From Ancylostoma caninum (Eukaryota > Nematoda > Chromadorea > Rhabditida > Ancylostomatidae): DNA of 64,000 nucleotides. Positions 12,389 to 25,200 of this stretch are shown here, in pieces. Each line of letters opens with the position of its first letter. The stretch's first letter is position 1. The stretch covers positions 1-64,000 of the forward strand of contig JBAJFG010000408.1 of assembly GCA_037903475.1 (NCBI GenBank), in the 5' to 3' direction. The notes below the pieces were generated by a model that was not told where the DNA came from, did no database searches, and worked only from the letters and a program-made list of their open reading frames with translations. The position numbers were made by a program, and so were the translations under genes.

Positions 12389-12924
12389 GCCTTATGGAAA
12401 TCCTTTTTTCATTTGGCCTTCACTGGTATTCCGAGAAAGTTATGCAGAGGAAGATTTTCGCGGCGCTAAAAACTGTATAGGACATAAGAGCTATCTGAAT
12501 GTACTACATATCGGGTTCTCTTACAGATAGCAGACAGTAGCGCTGGCTTTTGCCGCAAAACGTCCTTAGTGGTACTGCTTGAATGATACCCCCTCTTCAC
12601 ACTGAATGAGACTCCCTGTCCACTTCTTCATTACATTAGCGATACACTACACATCAGAAACAGTCTCGCACAATCTTCTTTTGCCTAAGGGAATGTGGTT
12701 TTCTAACTCAAATATTAGGTTAAATGCAACGCAAGTGATGTTGCGTGAGAAAAATTGCGTCCGAGGGGCTGGTCGGTAGAAAAATCTAGGAGATAAGAGA
12801 TGTTTGAGCTTTTCAGAGTGTAGCTACCCCAGAGGTAATACTAATACTATATCAAGTATGCTTGATCTTGATAGTGCACAATAGCACAATCTACCAGAAA
12901 GTGCACAATCGCACAACCTACCAC
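12389..12924. other. No gene recognised
   Basis: Unique-looking AT-rich sequence. It was checked on the minus strand for the next SLC17-like exon (which should start in phase 1), and none was found. Confidence 0.4.
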
Positions 12925-13024
12925 ATACACACACAAAGAGAGAGAAAGAGGGAGCGAGAGAGGGAGGGAGGGAGGGAGGGAGGGAGGGAGGGAGGGAGGG
13001 AGAGAGAGAAAGAGAGAGAGAGAG
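12925..13024. repeat. AC/AG and (GGGA)n microsatellite
   Basis: ACACAC passes into AGAGAG, then about eleven GGGA units (12961-13005), then AGAGAG again. It lies just 3' of exon 13241-13109 of the host gene, in its next intron. Confidence 0.95.
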
Positions 13025-13108
13025 GTGAGCTTGTTATTTTAGGTTGAAAATAAAAAAAAATTATTCAAGCAAGTGACTAAGCGAGGTTAATAAGGATAAG
13101 AGTGTTAC

Positions 13109-13241
13109 CTAGGAGTACAGCAGCGCGCCTAGTGTTCAGTGTATTGAGGAGATTCTTTTTTCGAATGATGTCTGAGAGGATCCCTCCCATGTTGATCACA
13201 ATGAAGTAGGCAATGTAGGGAACTGCAGACACCATTCCCAG
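13109..13241 (-). CDS. SLC17-like exon (TM8 region)
   Basis: 133 bp. Acceptor TTTTTTCAG at 13242-13250, donor GTAACA after 13109. It encodes [20 protein letters not shown] and a basic loop (IIRKKNLLN), then ends in phase 1. A second possible acceptor 21 bp upstream would add seven residues (AFNLFFQ). The inner one is chosen because it continues DVLGLVLSS with LGMVSAVPY, as the family does. Confidence 0.85.
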
Positions 13242-16200
13242 CTGAAAAAATAAGTTGAATGCCTGAAAAAAATGAGAAGAGTGCCCATGGAGGGAGGGTT
13301 GAAACATTAAAGTCACTCACTTCGAAGAAAACCTATAAGCATACGAGTCATGCATAGAAATCTCAGTTAAGGATTTATACGACTCCCACAGATTGAAGCG
13401 GAAAGCTATACTTGCTTTTAACACATGAAATATAGTGACACACTCCTGTGAGTGCTGCTCACATTAATGATAAATATGATTGCAGCTTTCACAAACTTCA
13501 GGAGCCCATGAAACATATCTTCTAAAGATAACAAATTAGCGACAGAACAGCACTCAAACTGCACCTGCCGTCTCTTTTCATGGGTTGGACACGAAGTGAC
13601 ATGTGGTACCAATTGCTGGGATGTCTGAGTACTGCCAGAGAATTAGGCTGCTTGTGATCCTTACTTAACTTGCATGATATTATTCTGCTTCAGTGAAACC
13701 ACCTCTTTCATAACACCGTAAGTCCATGTTCTGTCAGTCCATGTTAATGTTCAATGTCTCCGTAAGCGCTCGAGTGAATGAGTTTGTTATTCTTTGCCGT
13801 TTGCCTGTCTTCTTGCAAAATTAACTTTCCTGATTTGTTCATCACCGTCATCACCACCAGAATTCTCCTCTTTGAATGAGCCCACAAGCTTCTCATTGAT
13901 ATGAACTGTGGATCCTCTAGGGTTTCACGTACCTTAATCGCATTCCCGGTATTCCAAATCTGGAATCTCGTTTCTTCCGCATATGACGTCACATCGACTT
14001 GTCATCGTAGCGTGGATTCGCGCATTTTCTCGGCAGTTTCAGCGGTGCTAAACCGCTTTCGTATGTTTGTTTCGCATAGATCCGGTCTGAACTCGTGATG
14101 CCAGCCATCTACCGTAACATCTTCACCTTCATGACGTTGGGAAAGAGTGCTACTCCCATGATGACTGGAGACTATCTTGTAGCATGGCATAGTTATCGTA
14201 TGCACTGACAAAGAACAATTCCCTGTTTCCGGTACTTGCATAACTCCTTCTGCGTAGGAAGTATTTGATCAATTCATTTACTCAGAGGTTCGAAATATTG
14301 CGGTGATAAATTGGGAATGCGCGTTTCTGTATGGCACAAAATAATATCGAAAAACAAAACTACGACAACTCATTTCAAATTTTGTCCAGAGTTTTCACAG
14401 TATTGCTTATCCTTCGGCATTTTCCACACAGGAGTGACCGCTCTCAGTGACGTCGCCGTGTTTCGAAATAGGGGCTCACTCTAGTTTTGGTTCCGTAGCG
14501 GTTTTAGCACTACTCTCCGCAGTGAAAGCTTTAACCATAGAAGCAGGTGTTTGCCTGATAGCACAAGTCCTCGAAGGCGAGCACAAGAGCGGCTTCTCAT
14601 TCTAGATATGAAGGACACGGCTTACCTTATTTAAAGACAGCATTCACGATAAAAAAAAAACTTCGTTGATTTTTTTCATGAAATTCTACTCCGGAGGCTA
14701 CTCTTGTGCCCCTAGTAGAGAAAAGACTATTCAAAAAGTCAAAGTCTGTTAGAAATACTATGTTGTATATTGCCAATGAATGCCCATGTGGACGAGATCT
14801 ATCGCCTGAGATGGGTGCGGCCATCGAAGTGTGGGAAGGATCAACGCGGTAGGAAAACCCCGATCGAACCTGCATCAGCTGAGAAACACAGCCGCACACG
14901 ATCAGAGAGGATGGGGCGGGGTTGAGCATGGCGGGCGCATTTATACATGCGTAAGAGTTTTATTACTCGAGTAACAGCACAATTCGAAGTGATTCCGTTT
15001 GCGGTTACACTCCAATTGATGGCACCTTCAAAATAAGCACAAATGCGAGAAAACTTTTTTCAGCGTGAGTGCTGCCTTTAACGACATGAAACACAGAAAA
15101 TGGAAACTCTAAAATTTCGGTCGGCCTCCTGATAATTCTCTCTGAAAATCAGGAATGAATCGCCATGAATGGCTCTGTCAGGCAGTTGTAAATGTTTGAC
15201 AAGAAGAGTTCGGCAACACGTCCTTCAAGACTTCGAGCCTCAAAATTTCGACGCGCATTCCCAATTTGTCACGATGATAAAAATAAAACAAACTGCTGTC
15301 CTCATAAAGTTACTAATGCAAATAGCCGTACGTATAAAGTACTTTCAGCACCCAATTTTCGATATTCGAACTTCGGCAAGAAAAGAGAGTAGAAGCGTTA
15401 ACAATTTGTAAGTTGTTGCATAGAACTTACAGATGATAAGACCAATCCAAGCACATCATTCAGAAAAGTTGGAAGTGAGACTAAAATAGTGTAAGCTCCC
15501 CAGTCGCCAGCAAAATGGGCAATCCAGCATGCCCAAACAGCTTTTGATGTTAGAATACTGCCCCATGGTGTAGCTGGTGGCTGAAATTCTTTCTCTTTTG
15601 CTACGAGAAGCTCTCGAAAACCAACACTTACCTTTTCAGGATGCTTCCCTGTGTTCTCTTCAATCGCTTTAATTATATATTGTCTTTCTCTCTCAGAAAT
15701 TCGGGGATGATTCGCCGGTTTAGCCGAGACCATATACGTCCAAATTGCGCACCAAATCACCCCTATTATCCCTGAACGTCGAATTGTTTGGAAGCATTCT
15801 ACTATTTTAACTTAGATAGTCGCTCAGATCCATCCTCATCGGGAGTGAATTCTGCCAGTAGTATCTAGGTTTTGTTATCCGAAATCGAGGTTGTTAGTGA
15901 ACTCTTTCATTGGAGTGTGACTAGTGACTAAGGCAGCGTTTGTGCGGCTACCTTCTTCGATCAGTTGGTCAATGAAAAAGTTCGCTAACAACCTCGTGTT
16001 CGGCTATCACAATCTAGATCATACTGGTATACCATGCCGAGGTTCAAAGACACTGGACTTAAGAAGCGAGTTTTACCACTTTGTTGCTAGCGAACTTAAC
16101 ATTTTTGAAAGAAAAATTTGACATTATCTTAGGAACACTGTTGATAAGGTCATTTGAAGCAGTTAGCAACAGCAGAGGGAAAGCTGGCACATAATCATCT

Positions 16201-19200
16201 AGACAATCGCTCTATTCTACCTCACATATTTCAGTAGATCTACTCTCGGTGAGCGAGGCCTATCACGCCCTTCGATCGCCCCGTCCAGTACATGATCAAG
16301 TCGATTGCCAAGGGCAGCAAACTAAGCGAGCAAGTTTGGAGCCCGAATGAACGGAATTGAAGAGCTGAAGCTCAAGAAACTCTAATCTCCTTAATTCTTT
16401 ACTAGTCATCCAATCAGAAGCATCTTTTCTCATGCAGCATCACTCGTGCAGAATCCGAGCATACAAAACAGGCACAGACCTTCCAAATTGAAATGCTCGT
16501 ATGGGCTGTTGCTTGAGAAAAGATGCCTCTGAATGGATGACTAGTAAAGGAGTTGAGGAGATTAGAGTTGCTTGAAATTCAGTTCTTCAGTTCTGTTCAC
16601 CTGGGCTCCAAACCTGCTCGCGATCAAGGTTTAGTAACAACTGGGATGTATTCTTCTTGCTTTGCAGTTTCCATTCGCACTGAATTGGGATGAAGTTTTT
16701 CCGATAGGGGTGTGGAATCTTCTTCAATCTTGCCCTTCCTTTTCCTGCTAATCTCTACCCTTAACATCACAAGAATTCTATTCGAGAATTAAAGAATCAG
16801 CATTCTCTCAACTCCCTCGGCCTTTGAGTCACCGATCACAAACAAAGAGTATTTCACAATGGGGCCTAGCGCTTCAACACGTAGATATCGAGCGAAAGCG
16901 CTGTTCCGGGGAGCTTTCTCTCAGACGCGAGTGCCAGTCGGTTTTGGGTCATCTAAAGCCAAGAAAATCGTTGTCCTCCACACGAAGCGCGCTCGGGGAA
17001 GACTTCGTACAGGACCGGCCCAGACAGGATTTGACCAGAACATTTGAAGAACCTACCCCAGTTCTTATCAACACACTGGCTAGGCTTTTCACGCAACACC
17101 TGTCGGAATGCAACGTACTCAGGCAATGAAAGACCACCGGGACCATGCTGCTGCACAAGAAGGGAGACCCGCAGGACATCGCCCCATCTGCCTACTGTCC
17201 GTCGTCTACAAGCTTTTCACGCGAGTGATCCTCAACAGGATCGAAAGGACACTAGACGAGGGACAACCGTGTGAGCAGGCAGGGTTTCGAAAAGGATTCA
17301 GTGCGATGGACTACATACACACCGTCACTGGACTCAGCGAAGTACCGCGAAATTACAACCGTCACTGGACTCATCAAAGTACCGCGAAATTACAAAATGC
17401 CCCTCTGTCTCATTTTCATCGATTTGAAGAAAGCCTTTGAGACAGACGGTCTTGGAAGTCCTGAACAATCAGGGCGTCTCTACTCAATGCAATAAGATAT
17501 ATCGTGAGCTCTAGTACAACTTCACGACCAGAATTTCGCCATTCTACGCCTATCACAATCGACAGTCGAGGTCAGGAGAGGGGTTCGACAATAATAATAA
17601 TAATTTATTACGCTACTCAAAGGCAGCAAGGGCCGAAATCCTCGACTCCGAGCTAAGCCGGGTGGTGAAGTACAGACTCAGCACGTCATAAATGTGAAGC
17701 AAAAACAGACTATGATGGCTTACCTGCAGAGAAACTGGAACTGTCGTCGCGAACACGCCTGGCCGTGTTCATGCGCGGACGAGTGCTCCGATGTCGGGTG
17801 TGCGCGTGTCGCCACGAAACCTTATGAATTGAACCCATTTCGTACTGTCTTTGCCACGGGCCGCAATGGCTTTAGCGCCGAGGAAAACTCGCACCGGCGC
17901 GAACTCGGCCAGGCGTGTTCGCGTTTTCCATTTTCTCAGCATGTTTGTCTTCGTTTTACATTTGTGATGTGCTGAGTCTGTACTTCACCACCCGCACCTC
18001 AGCTTCGAGTCGAGCGTTTTGGGTGGGGCTACCTTTAAGGTAGACGTGAAAAGACAGTGGCATCATCAAGTACAAGTTACATTACATCATCAAGGTCAAT
18101 AAACAATATTATACCAATGTGGACAAGCAATGCTCTTATTTCATGAGTAGCTCAACAGTCTTTCATTAGGTTGAGTCGAAATTTCTCGGACAAATTGGTA
18201 ATGGCTGACTTCCAGAGATTAAAACTCAGCGAAGAGCTAACGAAAATGAACATGTCAACTATATTTTGACAGAGTATAAAATTCTTTCCGAAGTGCAGAT
18301 TTAAAATTCTTTTCAAAGTGCAGATTAACAGGCATAACGATCTAGTTCCTTTCCTGCCAGCATACCGCGTAAACTCAAGCTGTCACCACTCCACATCCGC
18401 AACGACGTGCTCTTTCTCCATCTATCTGGCCAAGAACCGGTGGATATCGATAGACGTCTGAAGGAAGTTTACAACGAGCACGCCCCTGCTAGAAGTACAG
18501 TCCAAGAATGGCATTCGAAGTTCGCGTCGGGCGACTATTCCTTCGAAGATGAAGACCGTTCGGGACGCCCGACGGAGTTGGATTCGAACTTGCTGCGGAG
18601 ACAGCTGGAAACCGATCCGAATCAAACCACTCGTGAACTGACGGTTGCTCTTATGGCGAGTCAAGCCACAGTTGTTAGTGGATTGAAGCCAATTGGCAAG
18701 GTGCGAAAACTCGGTTGATGGGTAACACATGCTCAGACGCAGCATTGACCTGCTGATACAGCACTTTCTCTCCTCACGCTCAAGCGCACCTACACGTAGC
18801 CTGAGCACCTTGTCAACGGGAATGAGAAGTGGATTCTCTGTTGTAATGTTCACCGACATTCCCAGTGGGTTGACAAAGGGGCGGATGCAGAAGATGCCCC
18901 CAAAACCAACCACAAAAAGGTTATGCTCTGCATCTGGTGGAGCGTACACGGCGTCAAGTACTGGAAGCTGCTCGCTGAGGGATTCACAGTAACCGCGGAA
19001 ATCCACACTAAGAAAATGAGGAATCTGAAGGTGAATCTCGAAAATGCGTACCCGCAGCAGCACGAAGTCTACTCACAGCACGACAACGCTCGGCCGCGCA
19101 TTGCAAGAACGACCAAGGCCGAAGTGATGAAGTTCGGCTGGACCGTTTCACCACACCCTCCGTATTCCCAAGACCTGGCTTCCTTGGATTACCACCTTTT

Positions 19201-22200
19201 TTCCCATTTCCAACGTCATCTGGATGGTCAAGATTTCCAAACCCGCAACGGCATCAAAAAGGCACTCGAGCATTTCTTCAAGGACCACTCCCCAGCGTTC
19301 TAGAGCAAAGGCATCTACGTTCTGTCTAAACGTTGGCAGAGGAACATTGATTCCAATGGGGCATATTTCAAATGATTAGCGGTTGTCGTTAGAAAATCGG
19401 AAAGGAAATAAAAATGTTGTCAATTTGTCTGAGAACTTTCGACTCAACCTAATACATACCCAACGCTTGAACAAGAAGAATTTTCGAGTGGTGGGAGGAA
19501 GTCCAAATTTTAAAGACAAATAGGCAGATCCCGCTCGGCATGTAAAACATACACACCTGAGAGTTGTTCTTGGACTTGCATAGAAAATTTTTTCCGAGGC
19601 ACCTCTTGTTTTACTATAGAATCTACTTAGATCAGTTTTCATCATGCCACATAACATTTTATAAAGAGTGCACACATCCTTTACCTTCCTTCAAGATTCA
19701 AGAGTGTGAATTTTATAACGAATATCCCTGTTCTCAGCAGGTGGTATGCTTGAGTAATGGAGTCCTTCACATCATATCATCAACTTCCTAGTAAAATTAT
19801 TGTGAACTTTTTTCCAGCATTTTTATATCCTTTTTCTATGCGTGCAAAAACCACAGAGCCGAATTCAACTAAGGGCCCAACATATTTCTTAGAAGCGTTC
19901 AACAACAAGTTCTCATGGCACTGTCCTTTGAATATCTGATAAGTACTAGTCAGCGCCTTTCTGGAGAGATCTTTGTAATGGTCTGAGGAACTCATTTTGT
20001 TGTCGTAACGTAAACCTAGATCAACAACCTTATCTACAGTTTCTATTACATGATTCTGAATGATGTAAGTACCAAGGGGTCTAAAACTGCCTAGACGCAT
20101 ATGAACTTTTTTTTTCAGGGTCTAAGGGTAACCTCCACTTTTCTGGCCACTGTGATATCTGATTTATAGCAGTCTGAACTTCAAAGCTGATTTTCGGAGT
20201 TAATTCTGTTGCAGATCTTTATATCATTGGCAAACTGTTTACACTTTACACCTTTTTCCTCTAAAGACTGCGGCAGGTCTGCAGTATAAAGAGCAAATAA
20301 AATTGAAGATAGAACACCTCTTTGAGGAACATCACTCGAAACAATTCTACTTGAGAAGTAACAGGAATTGATTTTCACTTGGAATGTCCTACCGCTTAGA
20401 TAATTTGAGAGCCAACTGCAGACCTTAGGGTGTATTTTCAGCTGAGAAGCCTTATAGCCGCGTCACCAAAACTATTCTGCGCCACTCTTGAGGACGTCAT
20501 GCGAACGCTAGAATGGGAATGCATGCGAGTGCAAGTTGATGGCCATTGACTAAACCATCTTCGCTTCGCTGATGGCATCGTTCTTATGACAGCAATCATC
20601 AGCGAAGCGGAACGAATGCTAGCCGACTTCGACGACGCGTCCGCAAAGGTCGGCCTCCAGGTGAATCTGACGCAGAGGATGTTCACGAGAAACGAACAGG
20701 AACAACCATATCCGAGTGCTCCAGCTACGTACGTATATCTAGGTCGGGAAGTCAACCTGGTGAACGACCTCGCTTCAGAGCTGGGCAGGAAGAAGCGAGC
20801 GGCTTGGGGAGCTTACAAGAGCATCGAGAACATAGTGAAGAAGACGAAAAAGACCAGGCTCCGTACCCACCTCTTCAACACAACGGTCCTCTCTTTTTAA
20901 CTTACGCCTCAGAAACCTGGGCGTTGCGCAAGCAGGATGAGAATGCGGTCAGCATCGTCGAACGCCATCGAGAGAGTGATGCTAAGAGGGTGGGATGAAA
21001 AACTTCCGAAATGACTGTAAAAACGAAATCCGAATATTTTATTTTTCAATATAGTCCCCTTGATGTTCAATGCACTCTATCCAAAATTTCTCAAGCTTCT
21101 CGATTCCTTGCAGGAATTGACTTTCTTCGAGATCTTCGAAGTAACCGTTCACAGTTTCAATCACCCCTCGTTCGATCAAAGTCTTCTTCCAACCAGAAAG
21201 ATTTTCAGATTAGCAAACAGATGGGAATCCGACGGTGCCACATCAGGCGAATACGCTGGGTGGGGAATGATTTCAAACTTCAATCCTGCCTGTTTTTGTT
21301 TAGCTACGGCGCTTGAGGGCACTGGAGCATGGAGGAACAGTAAATTTCTCTTGAGCATTCCTGGGCGCTTTTTTTTTCAACTGCTACTTTTAGTTTCTCC
21401 AGAAGTGATGCGTAGTACTGGCCCGTAACAGTTTTCTCTTCTTGAATCCCCTTCGCATTCTAAGAAACTTACGTCATAACCTTCCCAGCTGAAAGGATGG
21501 TCTTCGCCTTCTTTGGAACCTAATCTCCGTTTCCAATCCACTGTATTGACTGCCTTTTCGTTTCAGCCGTTTATTGGTGGATCCATGTTCCATCCATGGC
21601 TATCAACCTCCTTCTGAATCGCGTGGGATTCTTCTAGAAAATTCACGAACATTCGGCTGAAGTTCAGGCGCGGAGGCGTTTTCGCTCTGGACTAACAAGG
21701 GAGGTGCAAGAGGCCAGGCTCGTAGATCGGAATGAAAACTATCTGCTTCAACCGTGGTTTAATAAAATGCTTCAGTATACATATTTTTCACTACTGTCCT
21801 TGGTTTCAAAAAACACAGATCTCATCCTTTACTAACCGTTTTGTAGCACCCTTTTGCTAGAGCTGGGGTGGCCTAGAGCGAGTTGGGAAGATGTTGGACT
21901 GTTAGGACCCAGTCGTGAGCACCTGTCGCATTCTTTTTTCTATTCCTCAAACTGAAAAGGTTAGAAGACAATACCTATACTTGCTGGCATACCAGACAGG
22001 GAGTAACTGCATTTTATTAAATGTGCTTTACTCCCTCGATTCACCTTTTTGCTTTAAACACTTCATTGATTATGTGTACCGTTGTGATCAGTGGATGGTT
22101 CCTCAATAATGATCCTCCTTTGCGTTTTGAATGAAAAGTTTAATTTTTCTAGCGGCTCAAAAGAAAACTGTACGATCAGTAAAATTCGTTTAGTATAACG

Positions 22201-25200
22201 TAGTTATTTTGTGTCTGGTAGGTACGTCAGCAAGGACAGGTGTTGTCTTCTAACCTTTTAATTTTGATATAAGACGAACAAACAACAACATAGGAAGAAT
22301 AAAAAAACAAGAATTAAAACGGATGCTCATGACGGGATTCATACCTTCGACCCTCATCGTAGCGGTCCAGTATCTACTAGAGTTTGACCGAATCGAATAA
22401 AATTCGAACATTTACTCGAATGTTCGAATATTCGAAAATTCGAATAATCGAAAATTCGGAAGTGCGAATATTCGAAAATTCAGAAGTACCGAAAAATTTG
22501 AAAATTCGAATATTCGAAAATTCGATGGCCCCGCAATATTCGAAAATTCGAGGGTCCGGGATTACTCGAAAATTCGAATATTTTAGGCCGAAAATTCGAG
22601 TATTCTGATTGTTTTGCTTCCTATTATTTCAGTTCCATTTTCTCGCTGAAGCACCATTCCAATTGAAATCACTGTCCAATTTCTCATTTCAATCTTAATT
22701 TTCCCAACAACATGCGCATATCTTTATACGTGTCTTGTATTTGAGAGTCGCCAACCGCATTTGAAAACTTTGAAACTGCAATTCTGCGAATTATACGGCG
22801 TTGGCGACGATCACCTCTCCGGTAAAACGTGCGTATGAGTTTTTCTAGATAGTTTTAAAACCAGCGGTTTTAACTAAACTTCTGATTATTCAAGCCTTCC
22901 TTCCAGAACTATGTAAGTGAACTGCAAACTACAATAACTTTTACACAGCATTCTTCCTTATATTTAGCTGATTTCCGACTACTGCTTCGTTGAAACTCTT
23001 GCTACGTACATAATCGTCAGTTAAGGAATTCGAAGTTCACACAATATCTTGAGATCCTCTTATTAACCTTTCTGCTCAAACATACCCCGACTTCTTGTTA
23101 TAGAAGTTCTGTTGGTTTTGACATTCAACGTACAAGCATGCAGCTGTATTGAGATAAACAGAAGTAATAATGAGGAACGGGATAACACGAAGTGTTCTTT
23201 TTATATCGCTGACTTGCTTTTTTGTTGATAGCTGGAAGCTCATTCATGATCAAACTAATTGAACCACTGCACCCAACATTGTTTTTACCGCGTCAATACC
23301 CCTACATTCACTACCATGGCTCGTTTTGTTAAACTACTGCACAGAGATATTACTTACTACCCGAAAAATTTGATGCCCGCTGTGATTGGGAAACATATCG
23401 CGTTGTTCGCCTACATACTGGAAGGAAAATGTTTTTACCAAATAGAATGATATTCAAATAAATATTCGAACATTCGAAAGTTTGAAAGTTCGAATACTTG
23501 AAAATTCGGTGGTTCGCAAAAATTCGAAAGTTCGAATGTTCGAAAATTTGGGATCTCTAGAAATTCGAAAATTCGAGTGTTCGAAAATTTGATGGGCCCA
23601 AAAAAATTTGAAAGTTCGAATATTCGAAAATTCGATGGTTCGCAGAGATTCGAAAATTCGGAGGTCCCTAGAAATTTGAAAATTCGGATATTCGAACATT
23701 CGAAAAAATGTTTCCAAATGTAAAACTCTAGTATCTACGCCACTCGGCCACCCCGTCGCTGACGGAGGGTGGTCCAACATGCAGTACTGTTGCTATTTTT
23801 TGGAACCGAGGACAGTAATAGAATACATGCTCTACACCTTCTCAAACAAAGAATCAAGCCATATAGGTTTCATTCCGCTCAGCGAGCCTGGGCTCTTCCA
23901 TTTACCTCGTAAGCAAAAGCGGCACCTATCTTACGAAGAGTTTTTAAGAACCAGTCCCCAGTTCGCTGTGCAAAATATGAATCATCCGTTCATATGGGAT
24001 CTCCGGAGCTGTTTCGATCTCATGCAACTTTACTCGGTGGTCATTCAAAACCATGTCATGGACTTTGTCGTCTGTGAGTTCTGTGGTGATAGCTGTTTTT
24101 GGACGGCTAGGACGTGTTTCGTCTTTACTTCGTGTACTTCAACTTGAATTCCGAACCCAGAAACAGGTTGCATCAGTTCAACGACTTGTAATGAGCAAGT
24201 TTTTCTTCACAGCAACTTGGCATTAATGGAGAACATAATCGAGATCAGCATCGTCAACTTCATATTGTGAGGCACATTCCATTTTGAAGTGCCACAGACA
24301 TTTGGTATCCTTCCCTTGTGAGATCGATCCCGGCTTACATAGTAGTGCTTTTCATCTGCAATCACGCTACCTGCTGCGCCATGATCACATGTTTTTTCCT
24401 GCCGAAGGGTCCAGCAGATACATATTGATTCGCGAGTCACGCATCGATGTCGCGAGATTCTTGCGACATGTGTGCAGATGTCGCGAACCTGGTGCCAACG
24501 CGTTCGCATCTTGGCTGTCGCGACATGGGGGGTTTACTACCAATCCAGGACACAGTTCAGCTGACGGTGAACGGGTTTGCTGTTGTGTGTGGAGAACGCC
24601 AGGGAACTGGTCCGTCAATATAGGAAGGTGCGCTGTGGCTCATTAACATGGAGAACGCCAGGATACTGGTCCACCGATGGAAGAAGGGCCCGCCATAGCC
24701 CAGCAGTGAGGAAGACGCCAGGATACGGGTCTGCCAATATAAGGTGGGTCCACTGTGACTCAGTTAAGTGGAGAAGGGCAGAATGGAGTTGGGGGAGGGG
24801 GCAACTTACAAAAGTCGATAATATGACCTTTCCTACACGTTCAGGCTTGTTAGCTGACACGTCTTGAGCGTTCTGACTTGTTAGCTTTACTAATGTATAC
24901 TAGTGACCTAAAATGCAAACAAGTCAAAACGTGTAGGACAGGTATTTTCAACCAATACCAAGTGCCCCCCCCCTCTCTCTCTCCCCCCCCCCCCTCACCT
25001 CCCAACTCCATTTTACCCAGTGGAGAACAGCAGGACACGAGTCAGCTGAAGGAGAACGGGTTCGTTGTGGCCCAACAGTGAAGAAGACGACAGAATGAGG
25101 GCTCTCAGATGGAAGGACCCGCCTTGACCTAATAGTTTGGAGAACGGGTCCGCTTTGGCCCAGCTGTGAGAAAATCGCCAGAATTCTGGTCATCGATGGA

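Larger units (their letters stand above)
18039..20450 (-). mobile_element. CR1-like LINE fragment, split by mariner
   Basis: On the minus strand the RT palm reads [20 protein letters not shown], then FANDIKI in place of YADDIKI (20378-20181), a downstream block (20100-19780), and a C-terminal block ([20 protein letters not shown], 19675-19460) ending in KRWVC. After the mariner the frame ends a few codons later at 18150. The 3' end has TGATGTAA-like repeats near 18080. It is 5' truncated at about 20450, as LINE copies often are. Confidence 0.8.
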
